Below are positions 50,837 to 60,819 of a stretch of 64,000 nt of DNA, piece after piece. The stretch's first letter is position 1. The number at the start of each line of letters is the position of its first letter. The position numbers were made by a program, and so were the translations under genes. Under the pieces are notes generated by a model, which was not told where the DNA came from, did not search any database, and saw only the letters and a list, made by a program, of their open reading frames with translations. Source of the DNA: Shewanella aestuarii (GTDB lineage Bacteria; Pseudomonadota; Gammaproteobacteria; Enterobacterales; Shewanellaceae); contig NZ_CP050313.1 of NCBI RefSeq assembly GCF_011765625.1, forward strand, positions 926,501 to 990,500. The letters are read 5' to 3'.

Positions 50837-53695
50837 TTGAAAAAGTGGATTTTAGCTGTCGCAATTAGTGCGGCTTTAATGGGCTGTGCTAATGACACAC
50901 CACGAGAGACGGTTCTGCCTGAAGGGGTGACTTTAATTGAAAACGTTAAAGTGGCTGACAGTGAAATAGGTATTGCCTATAAAAAGTATCAACTAGCGAA
51001 TGGCTTGACGGTGATTTTACATCAAGATACTTCCGACCCTTTAGTGCATGTTGATGTGACTTATCATGTCGGTTCAGCCAGAGAGTTGGCTGGTCGCAGT
51101 GGCTTTGCCCATTTATTTGAACATATGATGTTTCAAGGCTCACAAAACGTAGCTGACGAGCAGCATTTTAAAGTGGTTACTGAAGCTGGTGGTACATTAA
51201 ATGGCACGACTAATTCTGATCGGACTAATTATTTTGAAACCGTGCCAAGCAACCAACTTGAAAAAATGCTTTGGTTAGAGTCTGATCGAATGGGCTTCTT
51301 TTTACCCGCTTTAACCAGTGAAAAATTTGAAGTGCAGCGTGAAACCGTTAAAAACGAACGTGCTCAGCGGATTGATAATCGTCCTTATGGCCGCATGAGT
51401 GAACGTTTTGCACAAGCTTTATATCCAGCAGGACATCCTTATTCATGGCCTGTTATTGGTTGGCCTGAAGATTTAGACCGCGCTACCCTTGACGATGTAA
51501 AGCACTTTTTTCAACGTTGGTATGGCCCAAACAATGCCACATTAACCATAGGCGGTGACTTTGATGAGTTACAAACCTTGGCTTGGGTGAACCAATATTT
51601 TGCTGATATACCAGCCGGGCCGGCAGTACAGGCACCCAGTAAAATCCCCGTCACATTGAACGAAAGCCGTTATATATCAATGGAAGATAAAGTTCATTTG
51701 CCATTATTGTATATCGGTATGCCAACTGTGCATGCAGGGCATCCTGATGAAGCACCATTAGATTTGCTAGCCAATATTATTGGTGGTGGTAAAACCTCGT
51801 TATTGTATAAAAATTTAGTTAAAGATGGTTATGCAGTGCAATCTTCGGTGAGTCATCCATGTCAAGAGTTAGCCTGTCAATTTACATTATATGCCCTAGC
51901 TAACCCAGCTATGGGGGGAAAACTTGCTGATTTAGAAACCAAAATTGATGAGTCCATTGCCGAATTTGAACAACGCGGTGTGACCGACGATGACTTACAA
52001 AAAGTCAAAGTGCAGTTTGAAGCTGATACTATTTTTGGTATGCAAAGTGTGCGCGGTAAAGTATCGACTTTAGCCGCTAACCAGACTTTTTATGATAATC
52101 CCAACATGGTGGCCAGCGATCTAGCGCGATATAGTAAAGTCACCAAAGCCGATGTGATGCGGGTGTTTAATACTTACATTAAAGGTAAACCAAGAGTGGT
52201 AATGAGCGTGGTGCCAGAAGGGCAAACGCAATTAGTGGCTAAAGAGGACAACTTCACTCCAGTCCCATTAGCTGTGGCCAAAGATGCGGTAACTGGCCTT
52301 ACTGAAGTAAAGCAAGATAATGAGCTAAAACAAGTAAGTTCAAGTTTTGATCGTTCTAAAATGCCCCAAGCAGGTAAAGCCCCGCAGTTGAATGTGCCAG
52401 AGTTATGGACAGCAACACTCAGTAACGGCATTGAAGTGATGGCAACCCAAAGCCATGAAACACCAACGGTTGAGCTCGTTATTTACCTTGAAGGTGGACA
52501 TCGTTCTGCTCCTATTGATAAAGCAGGACTTGCGCAGTTAACGGCGCAGATGATGAACGAATCGAGCAGCAAACGCAGTGCGGAAGAGCTGGCTAATGCC
52601 CTTGAAATGTTAGGCTCAACCATAAATTTTGATTCAGGTAAATCACAAGCTTATGTGCAAGTTTCTAGCTTAACCAAAAACTTAGCTGCCACACTTGAGA
52701 TAGTGAATGAAAGGTTGTTTTCCCCTGCCTTTAATGCAGCTGATTTTGAGCGGGTAAAACAGCAACAGCTGCAAAACTTACAACACTTGATGTCGGATCC
52801 TAATTACCTTGCAAGTAATGGTTTTTCCGCTTTGCTATATGGCAAAAGCACCGCCATGGGCAGCAGTAATTTGGGCACCATAGAGAGCCTAAATGCGATA
52901 ACCCTTGAGGATGTAAAAGCCTTTTATCAGCAGCAATATACCGCAGGTAATGCCAAAATGGTGTTGGTGTCTGATTTAGCCAAGCAACAAGTTTTGCCAA
53001 TGTTGGAAACCTTTAGTCAATGGCAAGGCAAAGCCAGCCCGATTGCGCCTATCAATAAACGACTATATGCAGCGCCAGCAACCATTTATTTAATTGATAA
53101 GCCCGGTGCCGCTCAGTCAGTGATCAACATTGGCCGACGCAGTTTATCTTACGATGCGACAGGCGAGTACTTTAAAGCAACCTTGATGAACTACCCGCTA
53201 GGTGGGGCGTTCAACAGCCGTATTAATTTGAATTTACGTGAAGATAAAGGCTACACCTATGGCGCAAGAAGCAGCTTTCAAGGCCAAAAAGACAGTGGCG
53301 AGTTTTTAGCGTCGGCGAGCGTGAGAAGCGATGTGACTGGCGCAGCACTAACTGAGTTTATTAATGAAATTCGTCATTATCAGCAAGCCGGTATGAGTGC
53401 TGATGAATTAGCGTTTTTGCGAAACTCTATCACCCAAGGTCAAGCCCTCGATTACGAAACGCCTAGACAAAAAGCTAGCTTTATACGACGGATACAGCGT
53501 TATCAGTTAGATAATCAGTTCACCCAGCAGCAAACTGAAATCATAAATTCAATCACGTTGGATGAATTAAACTCACTTGCAGCAAGCCAGTTAGATATTG
53601 ATAGTATGTTGTTTTTAGTGGTAGGTGACAAACAAACCATTGAGCCACAATTAAAAACACTGGGTTATCCTATTGAAATCATTGAACAGCCTTGA
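50837..53695 (+). CDS. M16 family zinc metallopeptidase, lipoprotein
   Basis: 952 residues. The TTG at 50837 has aaggag 6 bases upstream; longer in-frame starts lie inside yqaA and lack a good site. A lipoprotein signal (KKWILAVAISAALMGC) is followed by two M16 halves. The N-terminal half has the inverted zinc motif HLFEH (about residue 95) and NERAQRIDNRPYGR further on; the second half (from about residue 530) lacks that motif, as is usual for the inactive partner half. It is probably a periplasmic peptide-degrading enzyme tethered to the envelope. Confidence 0.9.
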   Translation: MKKWILAVAISAALMGCANDTPRETVLPEGVTLIENVKVADSEIGIAYKKYQLANGLTVILHQDTSDPLVHVDVTYHVGSARELAGRSGFAHLFEHMMFQGSQNVADEQHFKVVTEAGGTLNGTTNSDRTNYFETVPSNQLEKMLWLESDRMGFFLPALTSEKFEVQRETVKNERAQRIDNRPYGRMSERFAQALYPAGHPYSWPVIGWPEDLDRATLDDVKHFFQRWYGPNNATLTIGGDFDELQTLAWVNQYFADIPAGPAVQAPSKIPVTLNESRYISMEDKVHLPLLYIGMPTVHAGHPDEAPLDLLANIIGGGKTSLLYKNLVKDGYAVQSSVSHPCQELACQFTLYALANPAMGGKLADLETKIDESIAEFEQRGVTDDDLQKVKVQFEADTIFGMQSVRGKVSTLAANQTFYDNPNMVASDLARYSKVTKADVMRVFNTYIKGKPRVVMSVVPEGQTQLVAKEDNFTPVPLAVAKDAVTGLTEVKQDNELKQVSSSFDRSKMPQAGKAPQLNVPELWTATLSNGIEVMATQSHETPTVELVIYLEGGHRSAPIDKAGLAQLTAQMMNESSSKRSAEELANALEMLGSTINFDSGKSQAYVQVSSLTKNLAATLEIVNERLFSPAFNAADFERVKQQQLQNLQHLMSDPNYLASNGFSALLYGKSTAMGSSNLGTIESLNAITLEDVKAFYQQQYTAGNAKMVLVSDLAKQQVLPMLETFSQWQGKASPIAPINKRLYAAPATIYLIDKPGAAQSVINIGRRSLSYDATGEYFKATLMNYPLGGAFNSRINLNLREDKGYTYGARSSFQGQKDSGEFLASASVRSDVTGAALTEFINEIRHYQQAGMSADELAFLRNSITQGQALDYETPRQKASFIRRIQRYQLDNQFTQQQTEIINSITLDELNSLAASQLDIDSMLFLVVGDKQTIEPQLKTLGYPIEIIEQP

Positions 53696-53734
53696 ATATA
53701 AGTAGCTAAGCCCCTATATTCAGTGATATGTGTA

Positions 53735-53770
53735 AAAACGGTAGCAGATTATCTGTTGCCGTTTTTCGTT
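53735..53770 (+). terminator. terminator after M16 peptidase gene
   Basis: aaaacggtagcaga (53735-53748) pairs with tctgttgccgttttt (53752-53766), including two G-T pairs, followed by T-rich sequence. Confidence 0.85.
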
Positions 53771-53859
53771 TTGATTTTTTTTTGCCATCTTGGCAATAAT
53801 CTCAGGTATTATCGGGTCTAGCTTACTCGCAACGCGAATCCATCAAAGAGAATTTAATA

Positions 53860-55485
53860 TTGAAATCTTTCAATGAAATCGTCGATAAACTTAGCGACAG
53901 TAAAGGGCGTGAAGCCTTACTTGGTATGTCTCGTGGTATTGAACGTGAAGCATTACGTATTGATGCCAATGGCCAGTTGGCACAAGATTTACACCCTCAA
54001 GCCCTAGGTTCGGCGTTGACTCATTCGCGGATCACCACAGATTATAGCGAGTCGTTACTGGAGTTTATTACCCCAGTAAACAGCGATATTGACACCTTAC
54101 TTGAAGGGTTAACCCAAACTCATGCATACACAGTGCGTCATTTAAATGGTCAAACACTGTGGCCTGTTAGCATGCCGTGTTATGTCGGTGATGTGAAAAA
54201 AATCCCTATTGCTCAATATGGCAATTCAAATACGGGAAAAATGAAAACCCTTTATCGTCAAGGATTAACTCATCGTTATGGTGCATTAATGCAAATTATC
54301 GCAGGGGTGCATTTTAATTTTTCAGTTTCGCGTGATTTATGGCAAATGCTGTTTGATAGCAAATTGTCTAACAACCCGACAATGCGCACAGACCAAATTG
54401 GTCGCTGCGAGTTTATTTCAGAATCTTATTTTGGATTGATCCGTAATTACCGCCGTATGGTTTGGGTATTACCGTATCTTTTTGGCTCTTCACCCGCATT
54501 GTGCTCGTCTTTTGTTAAAAATCGTCAAGTGGATTTTGAGTTTGAAAAAACCGGTAAAGGAACCTTGTATTTACCGTATGCAACTTCGCTTCGTATGAGT
54601 GATTTAGGCTATACCAATAAAGAACAAGAAACGCTTAATATCAGCTACAACTCTTTACCTGAATACCTTGAAGGGGTACAGGCTGCGATTAGAAAACCAT
54701 CAAAACAATTTGAAAAAATTGGCGTTAAAGTTGAGGGTGAATACCGCCAACTAAACAACAATATTTTGCAAATCGAAAATGAGTTTTACTCGCCCATTCG
54801 AGCTAAACGAGTGACTCTAGCCGGTGAGAAACCGTCCCAAGCACTACAACGGGCTGGGGTTGAATACATTGAGGTGCGCGCTTTAGATGTTAACCCATTT
54901 AGCCCTGTGGGTATTGATGCAACTCAAGTACGCTTTTTAGATTTGTTTTTATTGCATTGTTTACTTTCACCATCAGCATTAACTGACGAACAAGGTGAGC
55001 ATGAAATTGCCCAAAACTTGAAAAAAGTAGTGCTAGAAGGCCGTAAACCGGGTTTGATGCTGAGCCAAAATGGCCAAGCGATCAGCTTAAAAGCTTGGAT
55101 GGAAAGTTTATTCACAGATTTATCTCGCTTAGCCAAATTACTCGATGGTGAGCAAGGCGAGCAGTATCAAAATGCATTAGCGACCTGGCAAGCTGCCATT
55201 GACGATCCAAGTCTAACTTTATCTGGTCGAGTGCTAAATGACTTGATTGGTAAAGGGATTGATCATGGTGATTGGGTTAAGCAGTTGACTAATCGTTACC
55301 ATGAGTATTTAACAAAGTACCCATTTAGTGAAAGTAAAGAGAAAGAATATCAACAAGAAGCTAAAGACTCCTTGGTTAAGCAGCAGCAAATTGAAGCTGA
55401 ATCAACCCAAGATTTTGATTTATTCTTGCAAGAGTATTTTAAAGAGGTTGCACCCGCTGAACTCTTCAGTGGTTGTAAAGCGTAA
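53860..55485 (+). CDS. gshA: glutamate--cysteine ligase
   Basis: 541 residues, starting at a TTG (53860) in the sequence that gives MKSFNEIVDKLSD. Motifs of the proteobacterial GshA family are visible: GMSRGIEREALRID, TDYSESLLEFITP, SMPCYVGDVKKIPIAQYG and RALDVNPFSPVGIDATQVRFLD. It catalyses the first and rate-limiting step of glutathione synthesis. The next gene, a lipoprotein, starts 13 bases later, so co-transcription is likely. Confidence 0.94.
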   Translation: MKSFNEIVDKLSDSKGREALLGMSRGIEREALRIDANGQLAQDLHPQALGSALTHSRITTDYSESLLEFITPVNSDIDTLLEGLTQTHAYTVRHLNGQTLWPVSMPCYVGDVKKIPIAQYGNSNTGKMKTLYRQGLTHRYGALMQIIAGVHFNFSVSRDLWQMLFDSKLSNNPTMRTDQIGRCEFISESYFGLIRNYRRMVWVLPYLFGSSPALCSSFVKNRQVDFEFEKTGKGTLYLPYATSLRMSDLGYTNKEQETLNISYNSLPEYLEGVQAAIRKPSKQFEKIGVKVEGEYRQLNNNILQIENEFYSPIRAKRVTLAGEKPSQALQRAGVEYIEVRALDVNPFSPVGIDATQVRFLDLFLLHCLLSPSALTDEQGEHEIAQNLKKVVLEGRKPGLMLSQNGQAISLKAWMESLFTDLSRLAKLLDGEQGEQYQNALATWQAAIDDPSLTLSGRVLNDLIGKGIDHGDWVKQLTNRYHEYLTKYPFSESKEKEYQQEAKDSLVKQQQIEAESTQDFDLFLQEYFKEVAPAELFSGCKA

Positions 55486-55498
55486 CTCAGGAGCCCTG

Positions 55499-55936
55499 AT
55501 GGCCGTACGTTCATCTTTAACACTTATCAGTATGACAGCAGCCAGTATGTTGCTGTCTAGCTGTGCTTCATCTCCTGATGTTATTGAGTGTGGAACGGTT
55601 TCGGCTTATATCAAGCCTAACCCTGAGCAATATCTATATCGCTTAGTGGTAACGCATTTAGACGGTAAACCTGTGATATCCAGACCTAACTATCGCTTAT
55701 CGCCAGGGCAGCATGAGTTTACCGTAGTAGAGCTAATAAACTCTCCAGAGCTGAAAGTCTCATTAGCGGCGCGAACCACTAAAGTATTAACGGTGAATGT
55801 TGAGGCGAATCAGCGATACCATATCGCCGCGCAAATGAATACCGACAAAATTTACACTGGGCGTAATCAAAAATTTTGGCAACCTGTAGTGTTTCAACAA
55901 GAATCTTATCAATGTGATATGAGCCCCAAGTCTTAA
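55499..55936 (+). CDS. putative lipoprotein of unknown function
   Basis: 145 residues from ATG 55499, with caggag upstream; a longer in-frame extension lies inside gshA and is rejected. The signal sequence SLTLISMTAASMLLSSC is a lipobox, so it should be anchored to the membrane. The mature part reads like a small beta-rich domain (YLYRLVVTHLDGKPVISRPNY, FTVVELI, RYHIAAQMNT). I do not recognise a named family. Its position right after gshA suggests shared transcription rather than shared function. Confidence 0.7.
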   Translation: MAVRSSLTLISMTAASMLLSSCASSPDVIECGTVSAYIKPNPEQYLYRLVVTHLDGKPVISRPNYRLSPGQHEFTVVELINSPELKVSLAARTTKVLTVNVEANQRYHIAAQMNTDKIYTGRNQKFWQPVVFQQESYQCDMSPKS

Positions 55937-56116
55937 ATTGCTTTAGTACCCAATAGATGTGACACTTTATGCTGTTTGCTTTGAAAATTGTTATATCGAT
56001 AATGTGCCTGACGTTGCTTAATGGCTATTCACATGGCCTTTTATACTGCTGAATCAACTAAATTTAACCGGCAACGTGCATTATCCCGAGTCTGTTTCCT
56101 GCTTAATTGAGGTGTT

Positions 56117-56734
56117 ATGAAGTCGTCTACGTACATAGTTACTGCTTGTTGTTTATTGTTATTAACTGCTTGTGCTACTCCTCAACCTGCTGAACCCGAA
56201 AACCTCTGTGCTATTTTTAAAGAAAACCGCTCATGGTACAAAGCTGCGGTGAATACTCGTGAAAAGTGGGGCGTACCTGTTCACGTACCTTTAGCCATGA
56301 TGTACCAAGAAAGCTCTTTTAAGCATAATGCCGCGCCGCCAATGCAATACTTTTTAGGTTTTATTCCGATTGGTCGGGCTAGTGATGCTTACGGCTATGC
56401 GCAAGCAAAAACCATGACGTGGGATGATTATGTTAAAGAAACCGGTAACTCATGGTCAAGCCGCAGTAATTTTGCTGACGCGATGGATTTTATGGGCTGG
56501 TTTATTTACAAAACTAACAAAGTGAATGGCGTATCTAAGTGGGATGCTAAAAACCAATATTTGAATTATCACGAAGGTTGGGGCGGTTATAAACGCGGCA
56601 CTTATAAAGCCAAAAAGTGGTTAGGACCCGTGGCGCAAAAAGTGGACGACCGCTCAAAACGCTATGCACAGCAATATCGCACCTGTAAAGACGATCTGGA
56701 CTCATCTTGGTTGTGGCGAGTTTTCTTCGGCTAA
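56117..56734 (+). CDS. SLT/lysozyme-like transglycosylase-fold lipoprotein
   Basis: 205 residues. A lipoprotein signal ends in LLTAC. The mature protein has PLAMMYQESSFKHNAA, where the Glu matches the catalytic Glu of lysozyme-like transglycosylases, followed by AYGYAQAKTMTWDDYVKETG and a Gly/Tyr-rich stretch (NYHEGWGGYKRGTY). This organisation fits a murein transglycosylase, but I cannot assign a named Mlt class. It is followed by a terminator shared with purK. Confidence 0.75.
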   Translation: MKSSTYIVTACCLLLLTACATPQPAEPENLCAIFKENRSWYKAAVNTREKWGVPVHVPLAMMYQESSFKHNAAPPMQYFLGFIPIGRASDAYGYAQAKTMTWDDYVKETGNSWSSRSNFADAMDFMGWFIYKTNKVNGVSKWDAKNQYLNYHEGWGGYKRGTYKAKKWLGPVAQKVDDRSKRYAQQYRTCKDDLDSSWLWRVFFG

Positions 56735-56767
56735 CGTCATTGCTTGTATAGCGTTAACTTAGGTTAA

Positions 56768-56806
56768 GCCAACAAAAAAGGAGCGCAAGCTCTTTTTTTG
56801 TTGGCG
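56768..56806. terminator. bidirectional terminator between lipoprotein gene and purK
   Basis: gccaac plus an A-run plus gagc (56768-56784) pairs with gctc plus a T-run plus gttggc (56789-56805) across a GCAA tetraloop. The stem is almost symmetric, so it works for both converging genes. Confidence 0.93.
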
Positions 56807-56818
56807 TGGCACTATGAA

Positions 56819-57907
56819 TTAATGTGAGCAAAACTCAGCTAAAATCCAATCTAATGGCGCTTGATATTGCGCAGGCATCCACTGTTTTAACTGGTTAATG
56901 GTTTGCTTAAGCGCATCGGTATTGTGAACCGATAAATTTAAATGGCCGACTTTTCTACCGGGACGAACCTCTTTGTTGTACCAAAAAAGTTCTGCATTAG
57001 GCAGGCTTAACCAGCGGTCATCTTTGTCAATGCCAATCAAATTAACCATAACGCATTGGAAGTTAACTTGTGGTTGATGGACGGGTAAATTGCATAACGC
57101 ACGCAGGTGCAGCTCAAATTGGCTAATGTGGCAACCCGCCTGAGTCCAGTGACCTGAGTTATGCACCCGTGGCGCTAACTCATTCACTAATAGATGCTCA
57201 CCCACACGGAAGCATTCCATTGCCATCACACCAACATATTCAAGCCCATTCATGATGGTCGAAAGCATCTGCTCAGCTTCCGCTTGCAAATGATCTAAAC
57301 GAGTTAACGGCGCAATAGACGCCATTAAAATACCATCTTGATGCAGGTTTAATGTCAATGGATAAAATAAACAACGACCATCTTGAGTGCGTACACCCAC
57401 AAGCGAGACTTCTTCATCAAAGTTGATGGCTTGCTCGGCAATGGCTTCATTACGCCAATCGGCTGGAATAAGGCTTGATTCAACTTGTTTTAACCAATGC
57501 TGGCCTTTGCCATCATAGCCGCCTGTGCGACGCTTTAATAAAACTCGGTCACCATATTGGTGATAAAGTTGCTCTGGGGTGACGGTATCATCAACTAATT
57601 GCCATGGTGCAGTCGCGACAGCTAATTCGTCAAGTAAGCTTTTTTGGGTAAATCTGTCAGCAAGACGGCCAAAAACAGGACCATTAATAAAGTGTTGATG
57701 GGTACTTAATTGTAAGCTAGTGCTGGATTCTGGCCATTGCTCACGTTCAGCAGTGATCACATGCGAGGCCTCAATCGGCAGCACATCATCACTTGGGGTC
57801 ATAATGTCTACAGGGCGAACATCAATGGCCAAAGGCTGCCCTGCATGGCTTAACATGGCACCTAATTGGCCATTGCCTAATACCCAAACAGTATGTTGCT
57901 GGCTCAT
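56819..57907 (-). CDS. purK: 5-(carboxyamino)imidazole ribonucleotide synthase PurK
   Basis: 362 residues of the ATP-grasp fold. The start VWVLGNGQLGAMLSHAG is the nucleotide-binding N-domain, RVLLKRRTGGYDGKGQ is the ATP-grasp lysine loop, and LLVNELAPRVHNSGHWTQ holds the metal ligands. It carboxylates AIR with bicarbonate and ATP, the step before PurE. It overlaps purE by one base, so the two are translationally coupled. Confidence 0.95.
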   Translation of the reverse strand: MSQQHTVWVLGNGQLGAMLSHAGQPLAIDVRPVDIMTPSDDVLPIEASHVITAEREQWPESSTSLQLSTHQHFINGPVFGRLADRFTQKSLLDELAVATAPWQLVDDTVTPEQLYHQYGDRVLLKRRTGGYDGKGQHWLKQVESSLIPADWRNEAIAEQAINFDEEVSLVGVRTQDGRCLFYPLTLNLHQDGILMASIAPLTRLDHLQAEAEQMLSTIMNGLEYVGVMAMECFRVGEHLLVNELAPRVHNSGHWTQAGCHISQFELHLRALCNLPVHQPQVNFQCVMVNLIGIDKDDRWLSLPNAELFWYNKEVRPGRKVGHLNLSVHNTDALKQTINQLKQWMPAQYQAPLDWILAEFCSH

Positions 57908-58398
57908 TAGTCTTCTCTCGGATCGGGATTATCTAAAATTGAACGAGTTTGTTCATCACGAAAAGCATCAATTCTTGCTGCGAGCTCAGAATCCGAAGTC
58001 GCTAAAATTTGGCTTGCAAGTAAACCGGCATTAAACGCCCCCGCAGTACCGATGGCCAAGGTGCCAACCGCAATGCCTTTAGGCATTTGTACAATGGATA
58101 ATAAGCTGTCCATGCCAGACAAGGCTTTACTTTGTACCGGAACACCTAAAACGGGTAAGCGAGTTTTTGACGCTATCATTCCTGGTAAGTGAGCAGCACC
58201 ACCGGCGCCGCCGATAATCACTTTATAACCTTTGTCGGCAGCAGTGCTGGCAAAGTCCATTAATTTGTCTGGTGTTCTGTGGGCTGATACAACTTCAACA
58301 TGATAAGGAACTTGGAGTTTATCCATTATTTCAGCGGCGGCTTCCATGGTAGGCCAATCACTTTTAGAACCCATAACAACAGCAACAAGGGCTTGCAT
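57907..58398 (-). CDS. purE: N5-carboxyaminoimidazole ribonucleotide mutase PurE
   Basis: 163 residues. [19 protein letters not shown] is the nucleotide-binding N-terminus, [14 protein letters not shown] holds the conserved His, and [17 protein letters not shown] the active-site loop. It converts N5-CAIR to CAIR in purine synthesis. It lies upstream of purK in one operon; the ribosome site aggag is 5 bases before the ATG. No PurR box was evident in the 58399-58791 gap. Confidence 0.96.
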   Translation of the reverse strand: MQALVAVVMGSKSDWPTMEAAAEIMDKLQVPYHVEVVSAHRTPDKLMDFASTAADKGYKVIIGGAGGAAHLPGMIASKTRLPVLGVPVQSKALSGMDSLLSIVQMPKGIAVGTLAIGTAGAFNAGLLASQILATSDSELAARIDAFRDEQTRSILDNPDPRED

Positions 58399-58791
58399 GC
58401 TTACTCCTTAACGTACTCATTATATTGATATATTTAGCTAGTCATTCATGCCAAATTCGCATCATGGATTAGCATTAATATTAAGGCGATAAAAAAGGTG
58501 ACAGATAATAGCATGTTGCCTGTATTTTGGCTGCGCTTCAGTGTTTTGTTCGGCTAACACTTAGTTTGTGATACCGAATACTCGCCCTGATGTCACGCCG
58601 CATTGTATTAAATTGTTACAGTGTTAAAAAATTGCATGCAATTAGCTTAAGTTCGCGCTAGGTTGTAACTTAATACTTTAGTCGTCTCTGATACAAGTTT
58701 CGTCGTCATTGTTTTGCTAAGTATTGGGTTGGTGAATAGTGAAAGACGCAGCATAGGGCGTTTATTTTTAGGGTATTTAATCAAGGTGGAT
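58399..58791. other. purE to binding-protein gene divergent gap
   Basis: About 390 AT-rich bases, promoters for both directions expected. A palindrome attgcatgcaat lies near 58631-58642. No gene is visible. Confidence 0.5.
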
Positions 58792-59631
58792 ATGTCGGTG
58801 TTTTCGTTCCTAAGGCGATTTAGTTTGATAGGGCTTGTCATTGCTCCAGCGGTGTTGAGTCATACGGCTGAAAATCATGCGGTTTTATTAGGTGAATTTG
58901 CTGATAATTCCATTGACGTGACCGACATGCAGCCGATGGCGGTATTAAAAATGCTGCAGCAAAATAGCCCACAACCACTTATATTCACTTATCAACAAAT
59001 GAGCATGAGTCGAAGTTGGTTTGAACTCGCTAAAATAGACAATAGCTGCATGTACAACAAGGTGAAAACACCTGAGCGCCAACGCCTTGCGTATTTTAGC
59101 CACTATCCCATTACGCTTTATCCCCCTTTAAGGTTAATTATTCGCGCTGAAGATGCCGATAAATTCTCGGATACGTTTGATATATCCTCAATCACAGCAT
59201 TGCAAAACAAGCGCTTTGCCGTGGCCAGCAACCGTGCTTATGGTGAGGTAATTGATAAGCAGTTAGCCCAAAAACAAGACTTGATATTTTTTCGTGATGG
59301 TAGCGATTCGGTTGATAAATTAATCAATATGCTTGAAATGAATCGTATCGATGGGTTTATTGAGTATGCCGATGCCGTTAGCGCTAGATTAAAGAGCACT
59401 CGTAAGCAATTTGAATTTAAAGGCATTGCCATTCAAGGTGTGCAAAAGCCCTCTCCGGGCTATATGGTTTGCACCAAAACGCCAACGGGAAAACACTTAA
59501 TTAGCACCATTGATAAAGCGATGAGCAGCAAAGATTTTCAGCGTGGCTTGCTTGATGTTCATCGCGAGTTTGCCTCGGTTGATGATAAGTCTTTGCTAGA
59601 GTCTGAATTGAAAGCTATTTTTAATCTATAA
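58792..59631 (+). CDS. periplasmic binding-protein-like protein (TIGR02285-like), paralog 1
   Basis: 279 residues from ATG 58792 with aaggtgga upstream. A signal-like segment (about 8-24) precedes a type 2 periplasmic-binding fold resembling solute-binding family 3. Conserved features shared with its neighbour are SRSWFELAKI, CMYNKVKTPERQ, YFSHYPITLYPPLRLI, and C-terminal GYMVCTKTPTGKHLI. No transporter genes are next to it, so it may be an orphan sensor or binding protein rather than part of a standard ABC system. The function is not known. Confidence 0.75.
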   Translation: MSVFSFLRRFSLIGLVIAPAVLSHTAENHAVLLGEFADNSIDVTDMQPMAVLKMLQQNSPQPLIFTYQQMSMSRSWFELAKIDNSCMYNKVKTPERQRLAYFSHYPITLYPPLRLIIRAEDADKFSDTFDISSITALQNKRFAVASNRAYGEVIDKQLAQKQDLIFFRDGSDSVDKLINMLEMNRIDGFIEYADAVSARLKSTRKQFEFKGIAIQGVQKPSPGYMVCTKTPTGKHLISTIDKAMSSKDFQRGLLDVHREFASVDDKSLLESELKAIFNL

Positions 59632-59652
59632 CCCTATAACCCTATAACCTTT
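59628..59652. repeat. short ccctataa tandem repeat
   Basis: The unit ccctataa occurs about three times (59628-59652), across the stop codon of the first binding-protein-like gene. It is a simple slippage repeat with no evident role. Confidence 0.7.
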
Positions 59653-59733
59653 AGTACAGCGTATAAATCAAAATGGAATGCGATTTTTAAATTAATGGAT
59701 AGATGTTAACGACTGTGTTGCAGGAGTACTATT

Positions 59734-60615
59734 TTGATTCATTTTTCCATTGTTCATTGGTTTAAAAAATCGCACTCGACTTGTACCCTGTTCAGCTTGC
59801 TGATGGTTTCATGCCTGTGTTGTCGTTTGTTATTACCCTCAGTCGTACATGCTACTCCGCTGCAGGCTATAGTGCTTGCCGAAACTGACACAACAGAAAA
59901 TGATCTCACTGTAGAGCAGCCTCTAGGCATGTTTGCGTTGTTATTGCAGCACAGTGATGCCCAGTTTGAGTTCACGCAACAGCAGGTCAGTTATACCCGA
60001 GCATGGAGCGATTTAAATAAACTCGGTAATGCTTGCATGTATAACAAGTTTAAATCTGCCGAGCGCGAAAAAATCGCTTATTTCAGCCAAAAGCCAATCA
60101 GTATTTACCCGCCATTAAGATTAATTGTCACGAAGGAAAATGCCGATAAATTTCCGCAACAAATCGATTTAAGTACCTATTCTGCATTGAATGCTCATAT
60201 TGGTATTGTTAAAGGGCGCTCATACGGCGACATCATTAATCGTTATATTAATAGCAATCCTGATGTGTTTTATTACCGTAGTGGTATGAACTCGACTCAA
60301 AAGTTAATAGAAATGCTGTTAAAAAACCGCGTTGCAGGAGTGATAGAGTATTCTGCCGAAGCATATCGAATACTCAGTGATAAAGAGGTTCAACTGGCGA
60401 TTCAGGCTATTCCCATTGCTGGGGTCACTCAGCCTGATTATGGCTATATTGCCTGCTCGAAAACTCCGCAAGGAAAACAGCTTATTGAGCGCATAGACTT
60501 TGTTATGAACCAAAATGCATTTAAACAAGACTTTATTGCTGCCCATAATGAATTTTTTGACCATGATGAGAAGGTTTTACTCAAACCGGAATTAGAAAAG
60601 GTATTTGTTGATTAA
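59734..60615 (+). CDS. periplasmic binding-protein-like protein (TIGR02285-like), paralog 2
   Basis: 293 residues, starting at a TTG (59734) with aggag upstream. A long signal-like region (about 15-40, LLMVSCLCCRLLLPSVVHA) precedes a domain that aligns with the gene before: TRAWSDLNKL, ACMYNKFKSAERE, YFSQKPISIYPPLRLIVT, GRSYGDIINRY, GYIACSKTPQGKQLIE. The two are tandem duplicates that have diverged to perhaps 35-40 percent identity by eye. Function not known. Confidence 0.75.
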   Translation: MIHFSIVHWFKKSHSTCTLFSLLMVSCLCCRLLLPSVVHATPLQAIVLAETDTTENDLTVEQPLGMFALLLQHSDAQFEFTQQQVSYTRAWSDLNKLGNACMYNKFKSAEREKIAYFSQKPISIYPPLRLIVTKENADKFPQQIDLSTYSALNAHIGIVKGRSYGDIINRYINSNPDVFYYRSGMNSTQKLIEMLLKNRVAGVIEYSAEAYRILSDKEVQLAIQAIPIAGVTQPDYGYIACSKTPQGKQLIERIDFVMNQNAFKQDFIAAHNEFFDHDEKVLLKPELEKVFVD

Positions 60616-60737
60616 GTTGATATTTTTACCAACAACTTAACCCTTTATGTATTTTCAAGCGTTATTAGTAATAATATTGATTATGATATATTTTTTTATC
60701 AATCAGTGTTCGATGATAACCTTGGTTTTCCGTTATC

Positions 60738-60789
60738 GTTTATCGACCTAGTTTATCGACTTAGTTTATCGGAATGGTTTATCGGCATG
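60738..60789. repeat. four 13-base direct repeats upstream of the ECF sigma gene
   Basis: The units gtttatcgaccta, gtttatcgactta, gtttatcggaatg and gtttatcggcatg follow each other without gaps. All share gtttatcg; the last five bases vary. They lie 130-182 bases upstream of the sigma-factor start and could be a regulator binding array or a slippage product. Confidence 0.8.
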
Positions 60790-60819
60790 GTTTTTAAATT
60801 GAGTGGTTGCAAATCATCC

